From Mesorhizobium escarrei (GTDB lineage: Bacteria > Pseudomonadota > Alphaproteobacteria > Rhizobiales > Rhizobiaceae): DNA of 64,000 nt. Position numbers and translations under genes: made by a program. Below, one piece after another: positions 1 through 8,466 of this stretch; within the stretch, counting starts at the first letter, position 1, and each line of letters opens with the position of its first letter. Below the pieces are notes generated by a model. The model had not been told where the DNA came from, made no database searches, and was given only the letters and a program-made list of their open reading frames with translations. The DNA lies in contig NZ_CAKXZT010000150.1 in the NCBI RefSeq assembly GCF_935825525.1, forward strand, positions 1-64,000, in the 5' to 3' direction.

Positions 1-80
1 GCCCGCATCGAAAAACCTTCACCACTCCGGTCATCGTGCATACCGGGCTCAATGACCGCAAAAGGATCGAAAACTGCCAT
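1..80 (-). CDS. Possible 5' end of a gene running off the left edge
   Basis: From an ATG at 80 on the minus strand, 26 codons stay open to the window edge, beginning MAVFDPFAVIEPG. It lies 75 bp downstream of the DUF447 gene, in the same direction, so it could be the next gene of the C1-cofactor operon. There is no convincing ribosome binding site and 26 residues are too few to assign a family. It may simply be a chance open frame. Confidence 0.25.
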   Translation of the reverse strand, partial: MAVFDPFAVIEPGMHDDRSGEGFSMR

Positions 81-155
81 TTGAGATCAGGGCCACCGCC
101 ACCGAGTGCTAAAACGCGTCAGCCTGGACGCTTACTCTGGTTCAGCATATCCCGT

Positions 156-746
156 TCAGCCGCGTACCTCCTCACCGCTGGCATCCTTGGCCGCAAGGTG
201 ATCGCCGACACGCTGCATCAGCCAGCCCCAGGCTTCCTTCTCGCCCTCGCCCGCGGTCTTTTCGATGGCAATCGAAAGGTAGGCGATTTCCGCCTCGATC
301 TTGTCGCGCGGCAGCATGCCGAGCCGGCTGACCAGGATGGCCAGTTCCAAAACCGCCGCCTTGGCGCGGTTGAAGCCGGTGAACGGCGTATGCGTTTCCT
401 CCTGCACCACGCGGCAGAAATGGCGAGGCCGCATAGCATCGTCATCGACACTTTCGACTTCGAGGACCGAATGCGCGAGCGCCGCCTCGAGCCGCGGCAC
501 CGGAAACCCGTTGACGGCAACGGTTGGCCAATGCCTGCGGCCGGTCAGGCAGCCGGCAAAGATGCGCACGTCGTCGGTGTAATTGGCGATGGCGAACGGC
601 ACTTCGGCGAGATTGTCGAGCGTGACCGACGGCCGGAACGGCGCGATGACCCAGCCGTCCTTCTCGGCGATGATGCCGATCGGCGCGATGTGGACGTCGC
701 CGGCTTTGTTGACCGTGGTGATGATCGATTCGCGAATGTAGGGCAT
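156..746 (-). CDS. DUF447 family protein of the C1-cofactor cluster
   Basis: A 196-residue soluble protein with no signal peptide or membrane segment. The N-terminus (MPYIRESIITTVNKAGDVHIAPIG) has the flavin-reductase-like split-barrel look of the DUF447 family. That family travels with tetrahydromethanopterin/methanofuran biosynthesis genes in methylotrophs and archaea; its exact reaction is not known to me. The start is 3 bp after the stop of the upstream DHPS-like gene, so translation is probably coupled. It is the last complete gene of a four-gene minus-strand operon starting at 4533. Family assignment is good; function is inferred only from context. Confidence 0.8.
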   Translation of the reverse strand: MPYIRESIITTVNKAGDVHIAPIGIIAEKDGWVIAPFRPSVTLDNLAEVPFAIANYTDDVRIFAGCLTGRRHWPTVAVNGFPVPRLEAALAHSVLEVESVDDDAMRPRHFCRVVQEETHTPFTGFNRAKAAVLELAILVSRLGMLPRDKIEAEIAYLSIAIEKTAGEGEKEAWGWLMQRVGDHLAAKDASGEEVRG

Positions 747-749
747 GGT

Positions 750-2144
750 TTAGCGCTCATTTTTCGCGCGAAGCGTATGGCCCGCTTCCGCAAGGCGGCT
801 GCGGTCGGTTTCGGGAGCCGGCGCGGCAACGCCCCATGCGAGCGGCTCGTCCTGCACATAGCGCTTGCCGAGGCGCCACGCGATCTCGGCCTTCATCAGT
901 TCCGCGCCGAGATAGAACGCGTGTGCTCCATCGGCCTCAACGCCAAGCCCGGCAAAGAGTTCGAACGCATCCGTGGCAACCGCGTGCCCCTTGCCGTTGA
1001 AAACATGGATCCCGTCCTCGGCGGTCATGATGCGGAAGTTGGTGTCGCGCACCTCGGCCGCCAGTGCTTCGATATCCCCGGTCGAGGCGGTGAACGGCTT
1101 GCGGTCGTGAACCTGCAGCAGCCCGGGATGGTAACTTCGCGGCAGCGCACCGTCACTCTTCGCGGCAAACAGGATGCGGCGGGCAATGTCGTGCTCCTCG
1201 ATCGTTCGCAGCGTGTGCGGGCTGACATGCACGGCAAGCACGTTTCGGATCTCAAGTTCCGAGCAGAGCCCGGCCAGAGCCGCGGTAACGCCAGAACTGT
1301 CGGCGTCGGTCAATTCGGTGAGATTGCCGGTGCCCATCAGCAGTTCGACCTCAGGCCAGCGGCGGCGCGCCTCGATGAAGCGCCCGAGTGAGGCGGCAAA
1401 GCCGAAATGGATCGGGTCGAGCACCGGATCGGCGATGAAGGCGACGCCGGCCTTTTGCGCCGCTTCGATGGCCCGGCCAAGCGAATCCAGGTCGCCGGGT
1501 GCGGACGGGATCAGCACTGGTACGGCCTTGCAATCGAAGGCCAATGGCAGCGTGTTCTCATCGAGGCTGAGAAGATAGTCCGCACCGGCGCCTGCGCCGA
1601 TCGACAGTTCGTCGGAGCTGGCCGAATCGACGCTGACCAGAAATCCCTGTGCCTTCAGCTCGAGCACGGCCTCTTCCAGCAATGGAAACGGTGTTTCCGG
1701 CAGGCAGCCGAGATCGATGACGTCCGCGCCGGCCGCAGCCAGCGTCCGTGCTCTCGCCACCAGCGCCTCGATCGACAGCATTGGCGCGTCGACGATCTCC
1801 GCGAAGATGCACATGTCGTGACGCGAAAGGTCAGCCGGCTCGCCCGCCCGGCCGAGAAAGGCCGGCAGATCGGCGATCTCGTCGGGTCCGCGTATGAAGG
1901 GCACGCCGAAATGCTCCGACAGATGCTCGATGTCGCCGCGATAGCGGCCGGGCAGGATGACGCGGTCGGTGCCGCCTGTCAGGCTGAGTCGCCGCTTGAT
2001 GATGTCTTCGCTCATCAGCGCCGCGACCTTGACGCCGATATCGATGATCTCCCAGGCAAACTCGGTTTGACCAAGTCCGGCCAGCAGCCTTTCCAGCCGG
2101 ACCCTGGCCAGATGGCCGGTAAGAAAGACCAGCCGCTCAGCCAT
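750..2144 (-). CDS. Dihydropteroate synthase-like protein (C1-cofactor cluster)
   Basis: About 464 residues from the ATG at 2144, which overlaps the end of the flavoprotein gene by 8 bp. A longer reading frame to 2222 is open, but its extra 26 residues lie inside the flavoprotein gene and look non-native. The protein begins MAERLVFLTGHLARVRLERLL; its middle carries TIM-barrel DHPS-like segments (ADVIDLGCLPETPFPLLEEAV, LIPSAPGDLDSLGRAI, IADPVLDPIHFG). It is the DHPS-related family found in H4MPT gene clusters of methylotrophs and differs from the true folate enzyme FolP, which is also in this window at 40431-41264. A role in pterin cofactor assembly or handling is likely; the reaction is not established. 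Confidence 0.85.
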   Translation of the reverse strand: MAERLVFLTGHLARVRLERLLAGLGQTEFAWEIIDIGVKVAALMSEDIIKRRLSLTGGTDRVILPGRYRGDIEHLSEHFGVPFIRGPDEIADLPAFLGRAGEPADLSRHDMCIFAEIVDAPMLSIEALVARARTLAAAGADVIDLGCLPETPFPLLEEAVLELKAQGFLVSVDSASSDELSIGAGAGADYLLSLDENTLPLAFDCKAVPVLIPSAPGDLDSLGRAIEAAQKAGVAFIADPVLDPIHFGFAASLGRFIEARRRWPEVELLMGTGNLTELTDADSSGVTAALAGLCSELEIRNVLAVHVSPHTLRTIEEHDIARRILFAAKSDGALPRSYHPGLLQVHDRKPFTASTGDIEALAAEVRDTNFRIMTAEDGIHVFNGKGHAVATDAFELFAGLGVEADGAHAFYLGAELMKAEIAWRLGKRYVQDEPLAWGVAAPAPETDRSRLAEAGHTLRAKNER

Positions 2145-2688
2145 GGCTTGCGAGTTCGGCGTGGCGCCGCCTGACCGAGGCTTCGAGATCGGCAAGCGAT
2201 TCGACCACCTGGGTTCGCTCAAAACTCTTCAGCTGGTCGGTATTCTCCAGGTCGATCCTGCGCAAATAGACCTTGACCAGCCCATGCGGCGCCATGGTTT
2301 CGAGTTCCGGCGCGGTGTCGCAGGCAAATACGATGGCCGGCACCCGGCATTTTCCGGCCTGGGCAAAGACGTTGGTGGCGAGCGTGTCGGAAATGCCGTG
2401 CACGCATTTGGCGACGGTGTTGGAACTGGCCGGCGCCACCACCACCGTATGATAGACGCCGTGATAGAATTCGCCGACTGGGATCGCGCTCGCCGTCTTG
2501 TCGTGCAGCACGCGCGTCGTCTCCGGGAAATCGAGCTTGAGCTTGTACATGCGCAGCACTTCGTTGGCGGCTTTCGACACGAAGACATCGCAATGCTCGA
2601 GCTGCTGAATGAGTGCGAAGCTCTCCGTAAAAAAATGACCGGAACCGGTCAAAACCCATGCCCAGCGCGGCGTATGCAGCGTCGCCAT
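2137..2688 (-). CDS. Flavoprotein, DmrB/AfpA-like (dihydromethanopterin reductase type)
   Basis: 183 residues of the flavoprotein (PF02441-like) fold. The N-terminal WVLTGSGHFF loop and VVVAPASSNTVAKCVHGISD are the FMN-binding segments of the archaeal-type flavoprotein / dihydromethanopterin reductase family. In methylotrophs this family reduces dihydromethanopterin to the active tetrahydro form. The start lies 3 bp after the upstream fusion gene and its end overlaps the DHPS-like gene, so the four genes form one tight operon. The substrate could differ in this organism; the family call is firm. Confidence 0.85.
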   Translation of the reverse strand: MATLHTPRWAWVLTGSGHFFTESFALIQQLEHCDVFVSKAANEVLRMYKLKLDFPETTRVLHDKTASAIPVGEFYHGVYHTVVVAPASSNTVAKCVHGISDTLATNVFAQAGKCRVPAIVFACDTAPELETMAPHGLVKVYLRRIDLENTDQLKSFERTQVVESLADLEASVRRRHAELASHG

Positions 2689-2691
2689 CGC

Positions 2692-4533
2692 CTAACCTGC
2701 TTTTCTTGCCGACCGGATCGGAGCCGCGATCCGAATGCCGGGCAGATTGCCCGCCGCGAGCAGCGCTCCAGCCTCGGCGGCATCTTTCGGGCCGGCGAGA
2801 TGGACATCGACACCGCCGGGCAGCATGGCGGCGAAGCCGCCGTCGACGATGCCTCTGGCCGCCAGGCTGTCGATCGTGTCGCTGCCGAAAAAGGCGCCGG
2901 TCTGCTTGATCAAGAGCAGCGCATTTGCGCCGAGCTTGCCGGCAAGCCAGGCGGCAAGCGAATCGGAGGTAACGTCCCAGGACGCCGGAATGTCCGGCGC
3001 CGGCAGCGCCAATGACGACGGCAGCCACACCGGGACCTTCCCCGCGTCCAGGGCACGCAGCATTTCTTCCAGCGACCGTGCCGGCGCCAGCCTTTCGTCA
3101 CGGTCGAGGATGACCTGGGCGAACTGCTCCATGGCGAGGATCGCCATGGCGTGGGCGGCGGTGTTGGAAAAATCCATGTAAATCTGCGTCTCGCGCACCT
3201 CGTCGGCAAAGCGGCCGCCGCCGGGCACGATCACGATCGGCAGCTTGGAACCCGCCAGCGCCGCGATCCAGTCCGCCATTTCCGCCGCATCGGCCGTGCT
3301 GCCGCCAAGCTTGACGACGGCTCGCTTGGCGATGGCGCGCCTGATGACTTCGGACCTTTCTTGTCGCGGCTGGGAAACAGCGCCTTGGTCTTTTCGGCCG
3401 GCAGGGCGGGAGGCGACGCCGCGGCCAGCCGATTGGCGCTTGCGTTCGATCTCGACGCCGACGCCGCCTGGGCCGAGTTCGAGTTTTTCCACCCTTACCG
3501 TGACACGCACGACACGCGGGTTCTCCAGAATGTAGGTCGCCACCTGCTCGGCCAAGGCCTCGCTAAGCTGGATGTGCCCCCGCGCAACAATGGTGCGAAT
3601 GCCGTCCATGATGATGTCGTAGGAGAACACATGGCGCATGTCTTCGGGATGGTCGGTGACTTGCAGCACGTCGGCGGTCACGTCGAAACGCACCTTCTGG
3701 GTATGGCCGTGCTCGAAGCTGTAGGCGCCGATCTGGACCGGCAGGACAAAGTCCCGCACGAAGATCTTGTCGGTGCCCAGTGTCGGATCGGTGCTCGGCG
3801 AATAGCCCCTCGCCGCCAGCAGGCGGTAGTCGACGCTCGACGCGCCGCCGGCCCGGGATGCTTCCGGGATCAAGTCGCGGATCTGTGAAACCGCCTCGGC
3901 GCTGATCGAACCCACGCGGCCGGAATAGCCGCACAGCGCCCCGCGAAAGCCGAGAAAATCGGGAAGGAAGGGCAGCAGGCGCGGAATATCAGGGGCTTCC
4001 AGCGATCCGCTCAGCCCAACCATGAGACCTAGCGACTTGGCTCGATCGACGAATCCCGGGATACGCTCGGGCGGTAGATGGTCGAGCAGCCGCCCGTTGG
4101 CCTTGTTCGCAGTGTCGACCATGGCGCCATGGAAGCGATGTTTGGCAAGTATCGCCAGAAGCTCGAAATCCGGCGCCAGATCGGCAAAAAGCACGGCGAT
4201 CAGTTTCGTTCGGGCGGCGAGCGGCGCGAGCGCTGCCGCGCAAGCGGCGGCATTTGCCGACGGGAAAAAGCCTATCTTGACGTAATCGACGCCGGTTGCT
4301 GCGATCTCTTCGGCCTTGGCGCGGATCGTCTCCGGTTCCATCGGCAGGTCGCCGCAGACCGCGCTGACCGGAGCCCGGCCGGCGATCACCGAAATCGTCC
4401 GGCGGATGGTCTGCGTGGACACCGCGCCCAGCGCTCCCGCCTTCGGATCCTTCAGGTCGATGATGTCGGCACCGCCTGAAAGCGCGATCTCCGCCTCGTC
4501 GACGCCGGTGACGCTGGCCAGCATTCTGGTCAT
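2692..4533 (-). CDS. Three-domain fusion: MfnB-like synthase, FolB-like aldolase, amino-acid-kinase (MfnE-like)
   Basis: 613 residues from ATG 4533; the 29 upstream codons of the open frame look spurious. Residues 1 to about 225 are a DUF556/MfnB-type barrel ((5-formylfuran-3-yl)methyl phosphate synthase), with the two lysines expected in this family at K28 (DIIDLKDPK) and K86 (YVKIGFF). Residues about 252-365 resemble dihydroneopterin aldolase (FolB): DKIFVRDFVLPVQIGAYSFE, then SEALAEQVATYILENP. After a basic, low-complexity linker of about 37 residues, 403-605 is an amino-acid kinase (VVKLGGS, IVIVPGGGRF) like MfnE, the kinase of methanofuran side-chain synthesis. No start codon or ribosome binding site is visible at the linker. 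The fusion joins furan and pterin steps of C1 cofactor synthesis. First gene of the operon, divergent from lutA. Confidence 0.85.
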   Translation of the reverse strand: MTRMLASVTGVDEAEIALSGGADIIDLKDPKAGALGAVSTQTIRRTISVIAGRAPVSAVCGDLPMEPETIRAKAEEIAATGVDYVKIGFFPSANAAACAAALAPLAARTKLIAVLFADLAPDFELLAILAKHRFHGAMVDTANKANGRLLDHLPPERIPGFVDRAKSLGLMVGLSGSLEAPDIPRLLPFLPDFLGFRGALCGYSGRVGSISAEAVSQIRDLIPEASRAGGASSVDYRLLAARGYSPSTDPTLGTDKIFVRDFVLPVQIGAYSFEHGHTQKVRFDVTADVLQVTDHPEDMRHVFSYDIIMDGIRTIVARGHIQLSEALAEQVATYILENPRVVRVTVRVEKLELGPGGVGVEIERKRQSAGRGVASRPAGRKDQGAVSQPRQERSEVIRRAIAKRAVVKLGGSTADAAEMADWIAALAGSKLPIVIVPGGGRFADEVRETQIYMDFSNTAAHAMAILAMEQFAQVILDRDERLAPARSLEEMLRALDAGKVPVWLPSSLALPAPDIPASWDVTSDSLAAWLAGKLGANALLLIKQTGAFFGSDTIDSLAARGIVDGGFAAMLPGGVDVHLAGPKDAAEAGALLAAGNLPGIRIAAPIRSARKAG

Positions 4534-4704
4534 TGGAGGACTTTCTCCGGCATGAGGGACAGCACGTTCTTGGGCCCGAATACCGAGTTCCGCTCGGTTG
4601 CCGTTCCGGCGAGCAGGCATGGCACTAAAGCAGACAGGAGAAGTCCACTTTCAGGGTTTGAAAAAAATTGCGGGTCAGCTAAGCTCATCATGGGCACCTT
4701 GACT

Positions 4705-4740
4705 TTGCGCCGGTCCGACAACAATCGGACTTTAGCGCAA
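4705..4740. promoter_or_regulatory. Interrupted dyad in the lutA / fusion-gene divergent promoter region
   Basis: Two nested inverted repeats: outer arms TTGCGC (4705-4710) and GCGCAA (4735-4740), inner arms GTCCGA (4713-4718) and TCGGAC (4725-4730). It ends 17 bp upstream of the lutA start, and a TTGACT at 4699-4704 could be a -35 element. It could be an operator or a 5'-leader hairpin; nothing in the sequence decides between them. Confidence 0.45.
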
Positions 4741-4757
4741 GAACGGGTAATTTATCG

Positions 4758-6008
4758 ATGACGAGCGCGGTGCCGGGCACTCTCGCGGCCTTTTTGTGCT
4801 TTTTTTCCCTGACCGTCAACGTTCCGGGCGCGCTAGCCCAGGAAGCGACGGCCGGGCAACCGGCTGCAGCGGCCAAGCCGGAAAAAAAGCTAACCGAAAT
4901 CAAGATAGGCTATTTGCGCGCCTACGCGCCGCAGCTGGCCCTGTCGGTGCTCGACATCCCGCCGCGCGATGAAGGCGTTGCCGGCGGCAATGTGGCGATT
5001 GCCGACAACAACACGACCGGCAGCTTCCTTGGCCAGAAATTCAGCCTCGACGTGACCGAGGTGAAGCCGGATGCCGATGTCGTCCCGGCCTTCAAGGACA
5101 TGATTGCCAAAGGCAACCGCTATGTGGTCGCGGACCTCTCGGCCAGGCAATTGCTGTCGATCGCCGATCTTGCCCGCGACAACGGCATTTTGATCTTCAA
5201 CGCCGGCGCCACCGATGACAATCTTCGCGAGGAGGAATGCCGCGCCAGCATCTACCACACCATCCCGACGCGCAGCATGCTGGCCGACGGGCTGGCGCAA
5301 TATCTCATCTGGAAGCAATGGCGGCGCTGGGTGCTGATCTACGGCTCGCACGAGCGCGACCAGCTTTTTGCCGAGGCGCTGCGCCGGGCGGCGACGCGCT
5401 TCGGCGGCGAGATCGTCGGCGAAAAGTTGTTCGAGGATACCGGAACGGCACGGCGGACCGATTCCGGTGTCGTCCAGATCCAGCGCCAGATGCCTGTCTT
5501 CACCCAGGACCTGCCGGAGCACGATGTGTTGCTGGTCGCCGACGAAAGCGAGGTGTTCGGCACCTACGTTCCGTTCCGCACCTGGACTCCGCGGCCGGTC
5601 GCCGGCACCGCCGGCCTCACCCCGTCGGCCTGGCATCCGGCCGGCGAGCAATGGGGCGGCACCCAGATTCAGAACCGCTTCGCCAAGGCAAACGGCCGCC
5701 GCATGGTGTCGAAGGACATGGCGGCGTGGACCGCGGTGCGCATCCTCGGCGAGGCGGCGACCCGCACGCAGGGCGCCGACCCGGGCAAGATGGCCGATTT
5801 CATCCGCTCCGACGATTTTTCGATCGCCGCCTTCAAGGGGCAGAAACTGACCTTCCGCAAGTGGAACCAGCAGTTGCGGCAGCCGATCTTCCTCGGCGAC
5901 ACCAGGTCGGTCGTCTCGACCTCGCCGCAGGAGGGATTTTTGCACCAGGTCTCCGAGCTCGATACGCTCGGGATCGATGAGCCGGAAACAAGATGCGTGC
6001 TTAAATAG
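4758..6008 (+). CDS. lutA: LutA-like periplasmic binding protein of the PQQ-alcohol dehydrogenase ABC system
   Basis: 416 residues with a signal peptide (ends near GALAQ, residues 24-28), then a leucine/branched-chain-type binding fold. It matches the family of ABC substrate-binding proteins that accompany PQQ-dependent alcohol dehydrogenases (TIGR03863 type; LutA in Methylorubrum, PedA1 in Pseudomonas), which are needed for lanthanide-dependent growth. The conserved C-terminal half contains WHPAGEQWGGTQIQNRF and a Cys three residues from the end (ETRCVLK). First gene of a six-gene plus-strand operon. Whether it binds a lanthanide chelate or another ligand is not shown here. Confidence 0.85.
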   Translation: MTSAVPGTLAAFLCFFSLTVNVPGALAQEATAGQPAAAAKPEKKLTEIKIGYLRAYAPQLALSVLDIPPRDEGVAGGNVAIADNNTTGSFLGQKFSLDVTEVKPDADVVPAFKDMIAKGNRYVVADLSARQLLSIADLARDNGILIFNAGATDDNLREEECRASIYHTIPTRSMLADGLAQYLIWKQWRRWVLIYGSHERDQLFAEALRRAATRFGGEIVGEKLFEDTGTARRTDSGVVQIQRQMPVFTQDLPEHDVLLVADESEVFGTYVPFRTWTPRPVAGTAGLTPSAWHPAGEQWGGTQIQNRFAKANGRRMVSKDMAAWTAVRILGEAATRTQGADPGKMADFIRSDDFSIAAFKGQKLTFRKWNQQLRQPIFLGDTRSVVSTSPQEGFLHQVSELDTLGIDEPETRCVLK

Positions 6009-6029
6009 AAAAGATTGGGAGGAATTTCA

Positions 6030-7001
6030 GTGCAGAGACGAGCTTGCGCACTCGCCATAGTTGCGAGCGGCTTCATGGCCGGTCCGGCGTCGGCCTACAT
6101 GGCCTATGTCTCGAACGAAAAAGACAACACAATGACCGTCGTCGACACCGCGACGATGCAGGTGATGAAGACCGTCAATGTCGGGCAGCGTCCGCGCGGC
6201 ATCACCATCTCCCACGACGGCAAGCAGATTTATCTCTGCGCCAGCGACGATGATTCGATCGAGGTCATCGACACGGCAACCCTGGAGATCGTCGACACAT
6301 TACCTTCCGGGCCCGACCCGGAGCTGTTCGTGCTCTCGCCTGACGGCAAGACGCTCTACGTCGCCAATGAGGACGACAATCTCGTCACCGTCATCGACAT
6401 CGAGGGCAAGAAGGTGCTGGCGGAAATCCCGGTCGGCGTCGAACCGGAGGGGATGGGTGTCAGCCCGGACGGAAAGACCATGGTCAACACGTCGGAAACG
6501 ACGAACATGGCGCATTTCATCGATACGTCGACGCACGAGATCACCGACAACGTGCTGGTTGACGCGCGTCCGCGCTTCGTCGAGTTCACACCCGACGGCA
6601 AGCAGGCCTGGGTGAGCGCCGAGATCGGTGGCACGGTTTCGGTGATCGACAATCAAACGCGCGAAGTCGTCCAGAAGATCACCTTCGAGGTTGCCGGCCT
6701 GAGGGCCGAATCCATCCAGCCGGTCGGTGTGCGCATCACCGCCGACGGCAAGAAAGCCTATGTGGCGCTCGGACCGGCCAACCGCGTCGCGGTGATCAAC
6801 ACGCAGACATACGAGGTCGAGAAATACGTGCTGGTCGGGCAACGCGTCTGGCAGCTCGCCTTCACCCCGGACCAGAAAACCATCATCTCGACCAACGGCG
6901 TGTCGAACGACATCACCTTCATCGACGTGGCGACCGACGAGCCGGTGCAGTCGGTGACCGTCGGCGCGCTGCCGTGGGGCGTCGTCGTCTCTCCCAAATG
7001 A
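6030..7001 (+). CDS. lutB: LutB-like YVTN beta-propeller protein, periplasmic
   Basis: 323 residues from a GTG at 6030, chosen because GGGAGGA sits at 6017-6023; the frame upstream opens only with a TTG inside that site. A short signal peptide (to about GPASA) precedes six to seven beta-propeller blades with repeated VIDTAT, SPDGKTLYVAN and VIDNQT segments. This is the repeat protein that accompanies PQQ-alcohol ABC systems (TIGR03866 type; LutB/PedA2). It lies 21 bp after lutA. Probable role: periplasmic partner of the transporter. Confidence 0.85.
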   Translation: MQRRACALAIVASGFMAGPASAYMAYVSNEKDNTMTVVDTATMQVMKTVNVGQRPRGITISHDGKQIYLCASDDDSIEVIDTATLEIVDTLPSGPDPELFVLSPDGKTLYVANEDDNLVTVIDIEGKKVLAEIPVGVEPEGMGVSPDGKTMVNTSETTNMAHFIDTSTHEITDNVLVDARPRFVEFTPDGKQAWVSAEIGGTVSVIDNQTREVVQKITFEVAGLRAESIQPVGVRITADGKKAYVALGPANRVAVINTQTYEVEKYVLVGQRVWQLAFTPDQKTIISTNGVSNDITFIDVATDEPVQSVTVGALPWGVVVSPK

Positions 7002-7074
7002 ATCCCGCCAAATGAACCATTGAATAAACCAAGTGAATCAAACCGACAGAAAAACAGCAGAAGGGGAGGAAATC

Positions 7075-7578
7075 ATGCGGAAATTTCGCGCAGTCGCTTT
7101 CGCCGCGCTGGTGGGCATGGTGCTCACCCAGGGCCAGGTCTGGGCGCAGGGCGACAACGGCGATGACGATGACGCAGCCGCCGGCGCGGCCGCCAGCACG
7201 GAGGCCAGTCCGCAAGCCGAGAAGGCGACCCGGGCCAGCAAGGACGTGCCGGAACTCATCCTCGGCAGCAAGCAAGACCAGTTCACCGCCAACCAAAAGG
7301 ACTTCCAGCTGATCGCCGGCCAGGGCTATCGCTGGAAGATCACCGCGGCAGGCGGGCTGGAGTACAAATTCCACACCGACCTGTTCCGCAATGTGTGGAA
7401 CAACCAGATCGTCATCAACGACCTCGAGGTGCACATGAACGGCGCACCCGCATGGCTCGAATTCGACGCCGACGGCACCATCCAGGTACAGTTCACCACC
7501 GTGAGGCCCGGCATCTACACATGGTCGGTACCCGACCTCGCCGACAGGGGCATGAAGGGCACGATTACGATCAAGTAG
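7075..7578 (+). CDS. Periplasmic cupredoxin-like protein with acidic N-terminal patch, lut cluster
   Basis: 167 residues from ATG 7075, which is preceded by GGGGAGGA; a GTG start 42 bp upstream is less likely. After a signal peptide ending near VWAQ comes an acidic run (GDNGDDDDAA) and an Ala/Ser-rich stretch, then a beta-rich domain of about 100 residues (GYRWKI, IVINDLEVHMNGAPAWLEFD, VRPGIYTWSVPDL, GMKGTITIK). The YTWSVP...GMKG ending resembles cupredoxins, but the usual Cys copper ligand is absent. It sits between lutB and lutE, where lut clusters carry poorly described periplasmic genes. Metal binding is possible but unproven. Confidence 0.7.
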   Translation: MRKFRAVAFAALVGMVLTQGQVWAQGDNGDDDDAAAGAAASTEASPQAEKATRASKDVPELILGSKQDQFTANQKDFQLIAGQGYRWKITAAGGLEYKFHTDLFRNVWNNQIVINDLEVHMNGAPAWLEFDADGTIQVQFTTVRPGIYTWSVPDLADRGMKGTITIK

Positions 7579-7677
7579 GATCACCGGATCCAGGACCTTC
7601 GCGATCGGGCCCGATGCGCTAGACTCCTGGTGCGCCAGGTGCGCTAGACTATCGTCGACGACAAGGAGCCAGCCGGC

Positions 7678-8466
7678 GTGCAGCATGTGAGGACAAGCGG
7701 ACCAGGAGATCAGGCGGCGGCGCTCGATGTCGCCGGCGTCAGCCATTCCTATGGTTCGAAGCGGGCGCTCAACGACGTCTCTTTCTCGATCGCGCCGACG
7801 ACTTTCACGGTTCTTCTCGGCCTCAACGGCGCCGGCAAGACAACGCTGTTCTCGCTGATCAGCCACCTTTACGACACCCGCCGCGGATCGATCCGCATTT
7901 TCGGCCATGACGTCAGCCGCGCCTCGGGCGAGGCGCTCAGGCGTGTCGGCATCGTGTTCCAGGCGCGCACGCTCGACCTCGATCTCAGCGTCCACCAGAA
8001 CCTCTCCTACCACGCATCGCTGCATGGCATCGGCGCAGGCGAGGCCCGGCAGCGCATTGCCGCGCTGCTCGATATCGTCGACATGCCGGGCCGGCAGCAT
8101 GACAAGGCACGCAGCCTTTCCGGCGGTCAGATGCGGCGCATCGAGATCGCCAGGGCGCTGCTCCACCGCCCGTCGCTGCTGCTGCTCGACGAGGCGACGG
8201 TCGGTCTCGACATCCAGTCGCGCGCCGGCATTCTCGCCACCATCCGCAAGCTCGTCGAAACCGAGGGCATTGGCGTGCTGTGGGCAACGCATCTGATCGA
8301 CGAGGTTGAAGACGGCGACCATGTCGTCGTGCTGCGGCAGGGCGGACTGGTCGCCAAGGGCAAGGTTGCCGATGTCGTCAGGACGAGCGGCGCCGGTTCG
8401 ATCCGCGACGCCTTTTCGAGGCTCAGCCGCATCGACGCGGCCGGCAACGCGGAGATATCGCCATGA
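7678..8466 (+). CDS. lutE: LutE-like ABC transporter ATP-binding protein
   Basis: 262 residues starting at GTG 7678, with AAGGAG about 10 bp upstream. Walker A is GLNGAGKTT, the signature is LSGGQMRR, Walker B is LLLLDEATVGLD and the switch His is in WATHLIDE. It is the ATPase of the PQQ-alcohol/lanthanide ABC system (TIGR03864 type; LutE/PedB). The signature and D-loop are intact, so it should be active. It overlaps lutF by 4 bp (ATGA). Confidence 0.88.
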   Translation: MQHVRTSGPGDQAAALDVAGVSHSYGSKRALNDVSFSIAPTTFTVLLGLNGAGKTTLFSLISHLYDTRRGSIRIFGHDVSRASGEALRRVGIVFQARTLDLDLSVHQNLSYHASLHGIGAGEARQRIAALLDIVDMPGRQHDKARSLSGGQMRRIEIARALLHRPSLLLLDEATVGLDIQSRAGILATIRKLVETEGIGVLWATHLIDEVEDGDHVVVLRQGGLVAKGKVADVVRTSGAGSIRDAFSRLSRIDAAGNAEISP

